The notes under the pieces were generated by a model. It had not been told where the DNA came from. It was given only the letters and a program-made list of their open reading frames with translations, and searched no databases. A DNA stretch of 14,073 bases from Pseudomonas sp. UBA4194 (GTDB lineage: Bacteria > Pseudomonadota > Gammaproteobacteria > Pseudomonadales > Pseudomonadaceae), in contig NZ_DFUE01000026.1 in the NCBI RefSeq assembly GCF_002379585.1, positions 12,022 through 26,094 of the forward strand, read 5' to 3'. This document shows positions 1 through 6,357 of this stretch, piece by piece. A program made the translations under genes and the position numbers. How positions within the stretch are numbered: the stretch's first letter is position 1; every line of letters starts with the position of its first letter.

Positions 1-11
1 TCCCTGAGGGA

Positions 12-103
12 GAGGGGGCTTAGCGTGGTGCTCTCACGGGATTCGTTTTTCTGGGGGGAGGGGGCTTATTGTGGGGTTCTTACGGGATTCGTTTTTTTGG
101 GGT
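12..103. repeat. Two tandem 46-bp direct repeats
   Basis: Two adjacent copies, 12-57 and 58-103, align without gaps and agree at about 39 of 46 positions. Each starts with GAGGGGGCTTA and contains ACGGGATTCGTTTTT. They lie in a G/T-rich non-coding stretch at the window edge, so more copies may lie to the left. No function can be assigned. I see no gene in 1-348; the rest of this stretch holds only the promoter candidate and terminator hairpin listed separately. Confidence 0.8.
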
Positions 104-225
104 GATTGGGGGAATGGGGTGCGGTTGTGGTGATCTTTTTGCGGATGGAAAGCGCCATGAATCGCGGGCTTCATAGCCATTTGACGGATGGTCGACATGG
201 CTGCATCAAATCTTCATCTTTGCGG

Positions 226-231
226 TATACT
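226..231 (+). promoter_or_regulatory. Candidate -10 element (TATACT) upstream of purE
   Basis: TATACT at 226-231 is a good match to the sigma-70 -10 hexamer (5 of 6). No convincing -35 lies 16-18 bp upstream (the best, CTGCAT at 201-206, is weak and too far). If used, transcription would start near 238. The terminator hairpin at 271-310 would then sit in the purE leader about 35 nt from the 5' end. Confidence 0.35.
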
Positions 232-270
232 GCGCGGCCTTCGGCCGGTCTGCCCGGCCATTATTCGTAT

Positions 271-310
271 AACAAGCCACGCGGGTTCTCCCGCGTGGCT
301 TGTTGTTTTT
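271..310 (+). terminator. Intrinsic terminator / possible attenuator in front of purE
   Basis: A perfect 15-bp inverted repeat (271-285 with 290-304, stem ending CACGCGGG / CCCGCGTG, loop TTCT) is followed by GTTTTTT, the form of a rho-independent terminator. It ends 39 nt before the purE start codon. It could stop transcription from an upstream gene outside the window or act as a premature terminator in the purEK leader. A smaller hairpin (243-248 with 254-259) lies just upstream, but I see no clear competing anti-terminator pairing. Confidence 0.8.
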
Positions 311-348
311 TGACGCGCCTGCGGGCGCCCAAGAGAAGAGGCTCGACG

Positions 349-840
349 ATGAGTGCATTGGTTGGCGTGATCATGGGCTCCAAGTCCGATTGGTCCACCC
401 TTAGCCACACCGCCGATATGCTGGAAAAGCTCGGTATCCCCTTCGAGGTCAAGGTGGTCTCGGCCCATCGCACCCCGGACCTGCTGTTCCAGTACGCCGA
501 CGAGGCCGAGGCCCGTGGCATCGAGGTGATCATCGCCGGTGCCGGCGGCGCAGCGCACCTGCCTGGCATGTGCGCGGCCAAGACGCACCTGCCGGTGCTC
601 GGCGTGCCGGTGCAGTCGTCGATGCTCTCGGGCGTCGACTCGCTGCTGTCCATCGTGCAGATGCCCGCCGGCATCCCGGTCGCCACCCTGGCCATCGGCA
701 AGGCGGGCGCGGTCAACGCCGCGCTGCTGTCGGCCAGCATCCTGGGCGCCAAGCACCCGCAGTTCCATGCCGCGCTGAAAACCTTCCGCGCCGAGCAGAC
801 AGACAACGTTCTGGACAATCCCGACCCGCGCCAGGCCTGA
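349..840 (+). CDS. purE: N5-carboxyaminoimidazole ribonucleotide mutase PurE
   Basis: This 163-aa cytosolic enzyme moves the carboxylate of N5-CAIR to C4, giving CAIR in de novo purine synthesis, and works directly after PurK. Class I PurE motifs are visible: GSKSDW near residues 10-15, SAHRTPD at 38-44 (His40 matches the catalytic histidine of E. coli PurE), GAGGAAHLPGM at 64-74, and a PVLGVPV segment at 82-88. The length is normal for the family. The ATG at 349 is chosen because a purine-rich Shine-Dalgarno (GAAGAGG, 335-341) precedes it and the protein begins with the conserved strand there. The reading frame is open further upstream, but that would run through the terminator hairpin. purK starts 11 bp after the stop, so the two form an operon. 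Confidence 0.97.
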   Translation: MSALVGVIMGSKSDWSTLSHTADMLEKLGIPFEVKVVSAHRTPDLLFQYADEAEARGIEVIIAGAGGAAHLPGMCAAKTHLPVLGVPVQSSMLSGVDSLLSIVQMPAGIPVATLAIGKAGAVNAALLSASILGAKHPQFHAALKTFRAEQTDNVLDNPDPRQA

Positions 841-851
841 GGTTTCTTGAC

Positions 852-1934
852 ATGAAGATCGGTGTAATCGGTGGCGGCCAACTGGGCCGCATGCTGGCTT
901 TGGCCGGCACCCCGCTGGGTATGAATTTCGCTTTCCTGGACCCCGCGCCTGACGCCTGTGCCGCGCCCTTGGGCGAGCATCTGCGTGCCGACTATGGCGA
1001 CCAGGACCAGCTGCGCCAGTTGGCCGACGAAGTCGACCTGGTCACGTTCGAGTTCGAAAGCGTGCCGGCCGAAACCGTGGCGTTCCTGTCCCAGTTCGTA
1101 CCGGTCTATCCCAGTGCCGACGCCTTGCGCATCGCTCGCGACCGCTGGTTCGAGAAGAGCATGTTCAAGGACCTTGGCGTCCCCACGCCGAGCTTCGCCG
1201 ACATCCAGTCGCAAGCCGACCTGGACGCGGCCGTGGCCAGCATCGGCCTGCCGGCCGTGCTCAAGACACGCACCTTGGGCTATGACGGCAAGGGCCAGAA
1301 AGTCCTGCGCACTGCAGCCGACGTCGATGGCACCTTCGCCGAGCTGGGCAGTGTGCCGTGTCTGCTGGAAGGTTTCGTGCCGTTCACTGGCGAAGTGTCG
1401 CTGATCGCCGTGCGTGCCCGTGATGGCGAGACCCGCTTCTACCCGCTGGTGCACAACACCCACGACAGCGGCATCCTGCGCCTGTCGGTAGCCAGTACGG
1501 CCCATCCCCTGCAGGGCCTGGCCGAAGACTACGCCGGCCGTGTGCTGGAAAAGCTGGACTACGTCGGCGTGCTGGCCTTCGAATTCTTCGAAGTGGATGG
1601 CGGCCTCAAGGCCAACGAAATCGCTCCGCGGGTGCACAACTCCGGGCACTGGACCATCGAAGGCGCCGAGTGCAGCCAGTTCGAGAACCACCTGCGCGCC
1701 GTGGCCGGCCTGCCGCTGGGCTCTACCGCCAAGGTGGGCGAGAGCGCCATGCTCAACTTCATCGGTGAGGTGCCGGCAGTGGACAAGGTGGTGGCGATCG
1801 ACGACTGCCACCTGCACCACTATGGCAAGGCCTTCAAGCTGGGCCGCAAGGTGGGCCACGCCACGTTGCGCTGCGCCGATCGGGCTGGCCTGCAGCGCCA
1901 GATCGCCGAAGTAGAGGCTTTGATCAAGGCCTGA
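852..1934 (+). CDS. purK: 5-(carboxyamino)imidazole ribonucleotide synthase PurK
   Basis: This 360-aa ATP-grasp enzyme makes N5-CAIR from AIR, bicarbonate and ATP, and passes its product to PurE encoded just upstream. The N-terminus has the nucleotide-binding-like start MKIGVIGGGQLGRML. A TFEFESVP segment near residues 65-72, the ATP-grasp loop TRTLGYDGKGQ near 139-149, the EGFVPF strand near 174-179, and the C-terminal NEIAPRVHNSGHWTIE metal/ATP-site motif (about 256-271) are all typical of PurK. Length and motif order are normal. The ATG at 852 follows the purE stop by 11 bp; coupling to purE translation is likely because no strong Shine-Dalgarno is seen. Confidence 0.97.
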   Translation: MKIGVIGGGQLGRMLALAGTPLGMNFAFLDPAPDACAAPLGEHLRADYGDQDQLRQLADEVDLVTFEFESVPAETVAFLSQFVPVYPSADALRIARDRWFEKSMFKDLGVPTPSFADIQSQADLDAAVASIGLPAVLKTRTLGYDGKGQKVLRTAADVDGTFAELGSVPCLLEGFVPFTGEVSLIAVRARDGETRFYPLVHNTHDSGILRLSVASTAHPLQGLAEDYAGRVLEKLDYVGVLAFEFFEVDGGLKANEIAPRVHNSGHWTIEGAECSQFENHLRAVAGLPLGSTAKVGESAMLNFIGEVPAVDKVVAIDDCHLHHYGKAFKLGRKVGHATLRCADRAGLQRQIAEVEALIKA

Positions 1935-1963
1935 AGGAACCATTGGCTTTCACCGGCCCTCTG

Positions 1964-2008
1964 ATGGGCTGTATGCCAAAGCCAGGACCGGCTTGGCCAT
2001 CAGCCCAT
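1964..2008 (+). other. Stem-loop in the leader of the small membrane protein gene
   Basis: ATGGGCTG (1964-1971) pairs with CAGCCCAT (2001-2008). The inner part continues imperfectly (GCC-AAAGCC with GGCTTGGCC), giving a long imperfect hairpin of about 45 nt between purK and the next gene. No T-run follows, so it does not look like an intrinsic terminator. It ends about 18 nt before the next start codon, just ahead of the Shine-Dalgarno, and could affect mRNA stability or translation. Confidence 0.55.
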
Positions 2009-2026
2009 TCAAAACAGGGGAATACC

Positions 2027-2275
2027 ATGGGAATCATCGGAACCATCTTTATCGGCTTGATCGTCGGCCTGCTGGCACGCTTCCTCAAGCCCGGCGATGA
2101 CAGCATGGGTTGGATCATGACCATCTTGCTGGGCATCGCAGGCTCGCTGGCCGCTACCTACGGTGGCCAGGCGCTGGGCATCTACCAGGCCGGCGAAGGC
2201 GCAGGCTTCCTGGGTGCTCTGGTGGGCGCGATCATCTTGCTGGTGATCTACGGCTTGGTCAGCAAGAAGCGCTGA
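2027..2275 (+). CDS. GlsB/YeaQ/YmgE family small membrane protein
   Basis: This 82-aa, highly hydrophobic and glycine-rich protein begins MGIIGTIFIGLIVGLLAR. Three membrane segments are visible at about residues 3-20, 28-46 and 57-77, with short polar turns (KPGDDSMG, then YQAGEGAG) and a basic C-terminal tail (SKKR). This is the layout of the transglycosylase-associated (GlsB/YeaQ/YmgE) family, whose members are often stress-related; the biochemical role is unknown. The ATG at 2027 has a good Shine-Dalgarno (CAGGGG, 2015-2020). The frame extends upstream to 1943, but that part overlaps the stem-loop and lacks family similarity. It lies 92 bp after purK, so it could be read from the purEK promoter or have its own. 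Confidence 0.9.
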   Translation: MGIIGTIFIGLIVGLLARFLKPGDDSMGWIMTILLGIAGSLAATYGGQALGIYQAGEGAGFLGALVGAIILLVIYGLVSKKR

Positions 2276-2303
2276 TTCAAGCACGGGGATCTCTGTAAGC
2301 GCT

Positions 2304-2332
2304 GAATTGCCAAGGCATTCGCGGATTTTTTC
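2304..2332 (+). terminator. Weak candidate terminator after the GlsB-type gene
   Basis: GAATTGCC (2304-2311) can pair with GGCATTC (2314-2320) with one bulged T. After GCGGA comes a run of six T (2326-2331). The stem is short and separated from the T-run by five bases, so this is only a weak rho-independent candidate. Confidence 0.3.
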
Positions 2333-2346
2333 AGAGCATCGCTGAC

Positions 2347-2431
2347 CCCTGTGGGAGCGGGCGCAGGCCGCGATGGTCTTCTTCGGAATATCGCGGGGAA
2401 GCCATCGCGGGCAGAGCCCGCTCCCACAGGG
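2347..2431. repeat. Inverted REP pair (GTGGGAGCGGGC type)
   Basis: CCCTGTGGGAGCGGGC (2347-2362) and its exact reverse complement (2416-2431) bracket an inner inverted repeat, CCGCGATGG with CCATCGCGG. This is the common Pseudomonas arrangement of two REP palindromes facing each other (a BIME). It lies in the 250-bp gap between the GlsB-type gene and the exported DUF3299-type gene, and may protect transcript ends or hamper read-through. Confidence 0.85.
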
Positions 2432-2458
2432 TTATCCGGCTACCTCAACCCGCCTATC

Positions 2459-2495
2459 CATCCGCTACAATCCGCGACAACCCATCCGCTACAAT
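2459..2495 (+). promoter_or_regulatory. Duplicated 13-mer carrying a TACAAT -10-like box
   Basis: CATCCGCTACAAT occurs at 2459-2471 and again at 2483-2495, 24 bp apart. Each copy ends in TACAAT, a 5-of-6 match to the sigma-70 -10 hexamer. The second copy would place a start site near 2502, about 24 nt before the ATG of the next gene. No good -35 is seen for either copy, so the promoter call is tentative; the duplication itself is certain. Confidence 0.4.
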
Positions 2496-2525
2496 GCCCC
2501 ACCGCCCCTCATAGAGCCCCCCGCA

Positions 2526-3059
2526 ATGCGCCGTCTCTTGCTGCTGCCCCTTCTGCTGCTCGCTTCCCTGGCCCACGCCCAGTTGCCCGAAACCGATTGG
2601 CTGGAGCTAATGCCCAAGTCTGACCAGAAAGCCCTGGAGCAGATGCCGGAAATCGACCACAACTCGCCCGAAGCCCAAGGCACGTTTACCGAAAAAGGCG
2701 GGATGAAGCAGGCCAAGGGTTTGCCGGCCGTGATGTATTCGACCAAGACCGTGCCAGCCATGAACGGCAAGGACATCCGTATCGGCGGCTACCCGGTGCC
2801 ATTGGAAACCGACGCCAAGGGCCGGAGTACCCTGTTCTTTCTGGTGCCTTACCCGGGCGCCTGCATCCACGTGCCACCGCCGCCGCCCAATCAACTGATC
2901 CTGGTGCGCTACCCCAAGGGTCTGAAGCTGGACGACATCTACACGCCGCTGTGGGTCGAGGGCAAGGTCAAGGTGGAAAAGGTCAGCAATGACCTGGCCG
3001 ATGCGGCGTATGCGTTGGATGCCCAGAAGGTGAGGGTGGTGCAGGAATCCGATTTGTAA
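2526..3059 (+). CDS. Exported DUF3299 domain-containing protein
   Basis: The protein has 177 aa. Residues 1-18 form a classical signal peptide (MRRLLLLPLLLLASLAHA, cleavage expected before QLPE), so the mature protein should be periplasmic. The mature part contains TLFFLVPYPGACIHVPPPPP followed by NQ, the proline-rich signature I associate with the DUF3299 family; its function is unknown. An acidic linker with PEIDHNSPEAQG precedes the domain. The ATG at 2526 is chosen because it begins the signal peptide; an upstream extension of the frame would run through the REP pair. No obvious Shine-Dalgarno precedes it. The gene is convergent with the mutarotase gene, with 61 bp between the stops. Confidence 0.85.
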   Translation: MRRLLLLPLLLLASLAHAQLPETDWLELMPKSDQKALEQMPEIDHNSPEAQGTFTEKGGMKQAKGLPAVMYSTKTVPAMNGKDIRIGGYPVPLETDAKGRSTLFFLVPYPGACIHVPPPPPNQLILVRYPKGLKLDDIYTPLWVEGKVKVEKVSNDLADAAYALDAQKVRVVQESDL

Positions 3060-3079
3060 GGCTGCTGGGCTGACCTTAA

Positions 3080-3096
3080 CGCGGCTTCCAGCCGCG
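3080..3096. other. Small hairpin between convergent genes
   Basis: CGCGGC (3080-3085) pairs with GCCGCG (3091-3096) around a 5-nt loop, in the 61 bp between the stops of the DUF3299-type gene (+) and the mutarotase gene (-). There is no T-run on either side, so at best it is a weak or factor-assisted terminator. Confidence 0.35.
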
Positions 3097-3120
3097 ATAA
3101 GGCCGCATCAGCGCCGCAAA

Positions 3121-4023
3121 TTACAGTGCCGAACTCACGAACTTCACGCCCATCGCACACGATGCCCCCGGCGCCAGGGTTACCACGTCATCCCACACGT
3201 TGGCGGTTTCGATGCACAGCATGCCCTGCCAGCCGTCGTCAGCCATATCGACCAGCGCCGCAGCCCGTTCGGTCCACGGGTTCCACACCACCGCGCTCTT
3301 GGAGCCTGTGGTGCTGAGGGTGACTCGACGTTTCCAGCCTGGATCGACAAAGCTTACCTGCGCGGGGGTGTTCAGGTAGATGCGATCCGTCTCGCCGGCA
3401 AAGCCCAGCGCGCCGGCCTGCTGCCGCGGTTGCCAGCCGTCCAGGGTTTCGATGTAGGTCAGCCCGCCCAGGCACTCGACTGTGGCCTGGCGTACGTCGC
3501 TGACCGCGAAATAACTGTGCAGTGCCTGGCTGAGACTCACCGGGTGGTCGTCCAGATTACGGCTGTGCAGGGTGATCTCCAGGGCGTCGCCCAGCACCAC
3601 GCTCAACTTCACCTCGACCTTGTGCGGCCAGCCAGGCAGCTCGCCCCGGGCCGCTTGAGGAGTGGTGAACTCGGCCTTGACCTCGGCGCCGACGTGCTCG
3701 ATTCCCAGCAATTCCCAATCCAGCGTGCGCACCAACCCATGGGCCGATGCTTCATCGGTGCCTGTGCGCATGGCCTGGACGCTGTCCGGGTTGCGCGCCA
3801 GGTTGCCGAACCACGGCCAGCACACCGGCACACCGGTGCGCACGGCTTTGCCATGCTTGTACAGCGCGGCATCGTTGGGCCAGATCAGGGGCTGTTCGCC
3901 CTTGCGCTGGTAGCTGATCACCTGCGCCCCTTGCTGGGCGATGAGCAACTCGGCGTGATCGGTGCTGATACGCCAGCAGTTGAGTTCATCGAGCTTGACC
4001 GATTCGACCTGCGGCTCAGACAT
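3121..4023 (-). CDS. D-hexose-6-phosphate mutarotase, YeaD family
   Basis: This 300-aa cytosolic protein of the galactose-mutarotase-like beta-sandwich fold probably interconverts alpha and beta anomers of hexose 6-phosphates. Visible family features are QGAQVISYQ (31-39), PLIWPN (45-50), GVPVCWPWFG (64-73), AHGLVR (94-99), SQALHSYFAVSD (165-176, with His169 a likely catalytic residue) and LCIETANV (269-276, with Glu272 the likely catalytic base). The length is normal for YeaD proteins. The start at 4023 has only a poor Shine-Dalgarno. The thioesterase gene lies 63 bp upstream on the same strand, so the two are probably co-transcribed. Confidence 0.93.
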   Translation of the reverse strand: MSEPQVESVKLDELNCWRISTDHAELLIAQQGAQVISYQRKGEQPLIWPNDAALYKHGKAVRTGVPVCWPWFGNLARNPDSVQAMRTGTDEASAHGLVRTLDWELLGIEHVGAEVKAEFTTPQAARGELPGWPHKVEVKLSVVLGDALEITLHSRNLDDHPVSLSQALHSYFAVSDVRQATVECLGGLTYIETLDGWQPRQQAGALGFAGETDRIYLNTPAQVSFVDPGWKRRVTLSTTGSKSAVVWNPWTERAAALVDMADDGWQGMLCIETANVWDDVVTLAPGASCAMGVKFVSSAL

Positions 4024-4086
4024 GAGGAGTTCTCGCTATGGGTTCAGGAAACCAGATTGACCCGCCAAAGGCTGGCAAGTTTGGAA

Positions 4087-4488
4087 TCAGCGGCGCGGCG
4101 GTACCGAACGGGTGCGCCCGCTGCCATCGATGGCCACGAACACGAAAACCGCCTCGGTGACCTTGCGCCATTCGCTGGACAGCGGGTCGTCGCTCCATAC
4201 TTCGACCATCATCTGGATCGAGCTGCGGCCGATCTCCACGGTCTGCGTATAGAAGGACAATTGCGCGCCCACGGCCACCGGCACCAGGAAAGCCATGCGG
4301 TCGATGGCCACCGTGGCCACCCGTCCGCCGGCAACCTTGCTGGCCATGGCGGTGCCGGCGAGGTCCATCTGGGCCACGAGCCAGCCGCCGAAAATGTCGC
4401 CGAAGCCGTTGGTTTCGCGCGGAAGCGCGGTGATCTGCAAGGCCAGGTCGCCTTGGGGAATAGGATCTTCTTGTTCGAGTTCAATCAT
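4087..4488 (-). CDS. Acyl-CoA thioesterase, YciA-type hotdog protein
   Basis: This 133-aa hotdog-fold protein probably hydrolyses acyl-CoA thioesters in the cytosol. The N-terminal motif NGFGDIFGGWLVAQMD (27-42) matches the YciA family, where the aspartate in the QMD motif is catalytic by analogy (Asp42 here). A central segment VATVAIDRMAFLVPVAVG (57-74) and the strand EAVFVFVAIDG (112-122) complete the single hotdog domain. The C-terminus is basic (RTRSVPPRR). The start at 4488 is the first Met in the frame; its Shine-Dalgarno is weak. It is divergent from the MFS gene and lies upstream of the mutarotase gene. Substrate range cannot be read from the sequence. Confidence 0.92.
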   Translation of the reverse strand: MIELEQEDPIPQGDLALQITALPRETNGFGDIFGGWLVAQMDLAGTAMASKVAGGRVATVAIDRMAFLVPVAVGAQLSFYTQTVEIGRSSIQMMVEVWSDDPLSSEWRKVTEAVFVFVAIDGSGRTRSVPPRR

Positions 4489-4811
4489 GCCGGGGGGCCT
4501 CTGACCCGTGACGCTTTATTAGATTGGCGCGTTGATCGTCACCAGTGCGAAAGGCTACAGCGCTTTTCTTTCAACTGGCGCACAAAGGGTAATTCTGCGA
4601 AATCGGCTACATACCCTAGCGACGCTTTCGCACAAGGACCCTCGAACCAGGCCCAGTATATAGAGCCCAGGCACCCTTAACGACCGTTCGGTGCCGATTT
4701 AAGCGGATTGCTAACACAATCACTGTGCTTTTTCGAGCAATTTGCTATGGTGCCCGACCTGCCAAACACAAACAGCAACAAAGCTGTGGATCTGTCTATA
4801 AGAGAATCGAA
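4489..4811. promoter_or_regulatory. Divergent intergenic region with repeated TGCGAAA motifs
   Basis: The 323 bp between the thioesterase (-) and MFS (+) genes hold no gene that I can support. TGCGAAA followed by GGCTACA occurs at 4546-4559 and again, with a 2-bp insertion, at 4596-4611. The reverse complement TTTCGCA lies at 4626-4632, inside a 9-bp perfect inverted repeat with 4545-4553 (GTGCGAAAG / CTTTCGCAC). These could be binding sites for a regulator of one or both genes. AT-rich stretches near 4515 and 4655-4665 are possible promoter cores, but I find no hexamer pair good enough to annotate. Confidence 0.4.
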
Positions 4812-6101
4812 ATGAACTCCGCGCCTTCGAGTATCGCTCCGCCTTCGCGACCCCTTACCCGCAGTGATTACAAGACTCTTTCGTTGTCGGCCCTGGGCGG
4901 CGCGCTGGAGTTCTATGATTTCATCATTTTCGTGTTCTTCGCCGCCGTGGTGGGCAAGTTGTTCTTCCCCGCCGACATGCCGGAATGGCTGCGCCTGATG
5001 CAAACCTTCGGCATCTTCGCCGCCGGCTACCTGGCGCGCCCGCTGGGCGGTATCGTCATGGCGCATTTCGGCGACCTGCTGGGCCGCAAGAAGATGTTCA
5101 CCCTGAGCATCTTCATGATGGCCGTGCCGACCCTGATCATGGGCCTGCTGCCGACCTACGCGCAGATCGGCATTTTCGCCCCCATCCTGCTCCTGCTGAT
5201 GCGGGTGATTCAGGGTGCGGCGATCGGTGGTGAGGTGCCCGGTGCCTGGGTGTTCGTGTCCGAGCATGTGCCCGCGCGCAATATCGGCTACGCCTGCGGC
5301 ACCCTGACCTGCGGCCTGACCTCCGGCATCCTGCTGGGCTCGTTGATGGCCACCGCGATCAACAGCATCTACACACCGGCCGAGGTGTCCGACTTCGCCT
5401 GGCGTATTCCGTTCCTGATGGGCGGCGTGTTTGGCCTGGCGTCGGTGTATCTGCGCCGCTGGTTGCACGAAACCCCGGTGTTCGCCGAGCTGCAACAGCG
5501 CAAGGCGCTGGCCGCCGAAGTGCCGCTGCGCACCGTGCTGCGTGATCATCGCGGCGCAGTGGCGCTGTCGATGCTGCTGACCTGGCTGCTGTCGGCCGGC
5601 ATCATCGTGGTGATCCTGATGACCCCCACCGTGCTGCAGACCCTGTACGGCTTCACGCCCAAGCAGTCGCTGCAGGCCAACAGCCTGGCCATCGTGTTCC
5701 TCAGCCTGGGCTGCATCGCCTCCGGTGCGCTGGCCGACCGTTTCGGCGCCGGCAAGGTGTTCGTGGTCGGCAGCCTGGCGCTGTTGATCAGCTCTTGGAC
5801 CCTCTACCACAGCCTGCACGCCCATCCGGACTGGCTGTTCCCGCTGTACGGCTTCACCGGCCTGTGCGTCGGTGTGATCGGTGCGGTGCCCTACGTGATG
5901 GTCAAGGCGTTCCCGGCGGTGGTGCGCTTCAGTGGATTGTCGTTCTCGTACAACGTGGCCTACGCGATCTTCGGCGGGTTGACGCCCATGGTCGTCACCC
6001 TGCTGATGAAATCCAACCCCATGGGGCCTGCCTATTATGTGGCGGGGATCTGTGTGATCGGATTGGCCTGCGGCGTGTATCTGATGGCCAAGAAGCGTTG
6101 A
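4812..6101 (+). CDS. MFS transporter, metabolite:H+ symporter type
   Basis: This 429-aa inner-membrane protein has about 12 hydrophobic segments and probably imports an organic acid or similar metabolite with protons. It has features of the metabolite:H+ symporter (MHS) branch of the major facilitator superfamily: GALEFYDFIIFVFF (30-43) in the first helix, the loop GDLLGRKKMF (87-96) after helix 2, and RVIQGAAIGGE (131-141) in helix 4. The cytoplasmic middle loop includes LHETPVFAEL. The chosen ATG at 4812 has a purine-rich AGAGAA upstream and gives the normal MHS N-terminus; the frame is open to 4725, but that part is intergenic in character. The substrate is not evident. It lies directly before pstS but is separated from it by 256 bp with a REP pair and a PHO box, so it need not be part of the Pho response. 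Confidence 0.92.
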   Translation: MNSAPSSIAPPSRPLTRSDYKTLSLSALGGALEFYDFIIFVFFAAVVGKLFFPADMPEWLRLMQTFGIFAAGYLARPLGGIVMAHFGDLLGRKKMFTLSIFMMAVPTLIMGLLPTYAQIGIFAPILLLLMRVIQGAAIGGEVPGAWVFVSEHVPARNIGYACGTLTCGLTSGILLGSLMATAINSIYTPAEVSDFAWRIPFLMGGVFGLASVYLRRWLHETPVFAELQQRKALAAEVPLRTVLRDHRGAVALSMLLTWLLSAGIIVVILMTPTVLQTLYGFTPKQSLQANSLAIVFLSLGCIASGALADRFGAGKVFVVGSLALLISSWTLYHSLHAHPDWLFPLYGFTGLCVGVIGAVPYVMVKAFPAVVRFSGLSFSYNVAYAIFGGLTPMVVTLLMKSNPMGPAYYVAGICVIGLACGVYLMAKKR

Positions 6102-6123
6102 TTCGATAGGACCGTGTTGCCGG

Positions 6124-6201
6124 CTTCGCGGCTTGACGCCGCTCCTACGGGGATCGGGATGTAACAACGATCTCCCGTAGGAGCGGCGTCAAGCCGCGAA
6201 G
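6124..6201. repeat. Inverted REP pair (GTAGGAGCGGCG type) between the MFS gene and pstS
   Basis: Arms of 28 bp (6124-6151 and 6174-6201) are exact reverse complements around a 22-nt centre. Each arm contains GGAGCGGCGTCAAGCCGCGA in one orientation, itself a smaller palindrome (GCGGC, 5-nt loop, GCCGC). This resembles the REP element described for P. putida. Located after the MFS stop, it can form a very strong hairpin that may protect or end the MFS transcript and shield pstS from read-through. Confidence 0.9.
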
Positions 6202-6256
6202 AGGCCCTCATACCCGGCCCATCCCCCCTGACCGCCCCCATCCTCGCCATGATGGC

Positions 6257-6296
6257 CATTCATCCTACTGTCATAATCCTTTCATAGAGTGGTCAC
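6257..6296 (+). promoter_or_regulatory. PHO box array upstream of pstS (PhoB sites)
   Basis: CTGTCAT (6268-6274), 4 bp, then CTTTCAT (6279-6285) is a near-consensus PHO box of two heptamers with an 11-bp period. Weaker heptamers continue in phase on both sides: CATTCAT (6257-6263) and TGGTCAC (6290-6296). The four units would bind two PhoB dimers. Induction of pstS by phosphate starvation through PhoB follows from established knowledge of this box. Confidence 0.88.
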
Positions 6297-6306
6297 ACAG
6301 GCCGCT

Positions 6307-6312
6307 GATACT
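6307..6312 (+). promoter_or_regulatory. -10 element of the pstS promoter
   Basis: GATACT lies exactly 10 bp after the last heptamer of the PHO array, the spacing expected for PhoB-activated promoters in which the box replaces the -35. Transcription would start near 6318, giving a leader of about 40 nt. Confidence 0.5.
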
Positions 6313-6357
6313 GAGCGCCGATCCAACACAACTCTCTCTATCTGCTAGGAGCAAGGC

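Noticed and set aside
106..348. N-terminal extension of PurE from an earlier start in the same frame
   Set aside because: The extension would translate the terminator hairpin and has no counterpart in the PurE family; the ATG at 349 has the Shine-Dalgarno.
261..1943. 560-codon open frame on the minus strand across purE and purK
   Set aside because: It is the antisense shadow of two well-recognised genes in GC-rich DNA; its translation is rich in His, Gln, Arg and Ala and shows no family motif.
4677..6167. 496-codon minus-strand open frame opposite the MFS gene
   Set aside because: Same antisense pattern, full of His, Gln and Gly, and it runs through the REP hairpin; the plus-strand MFS protein is unmistakable.
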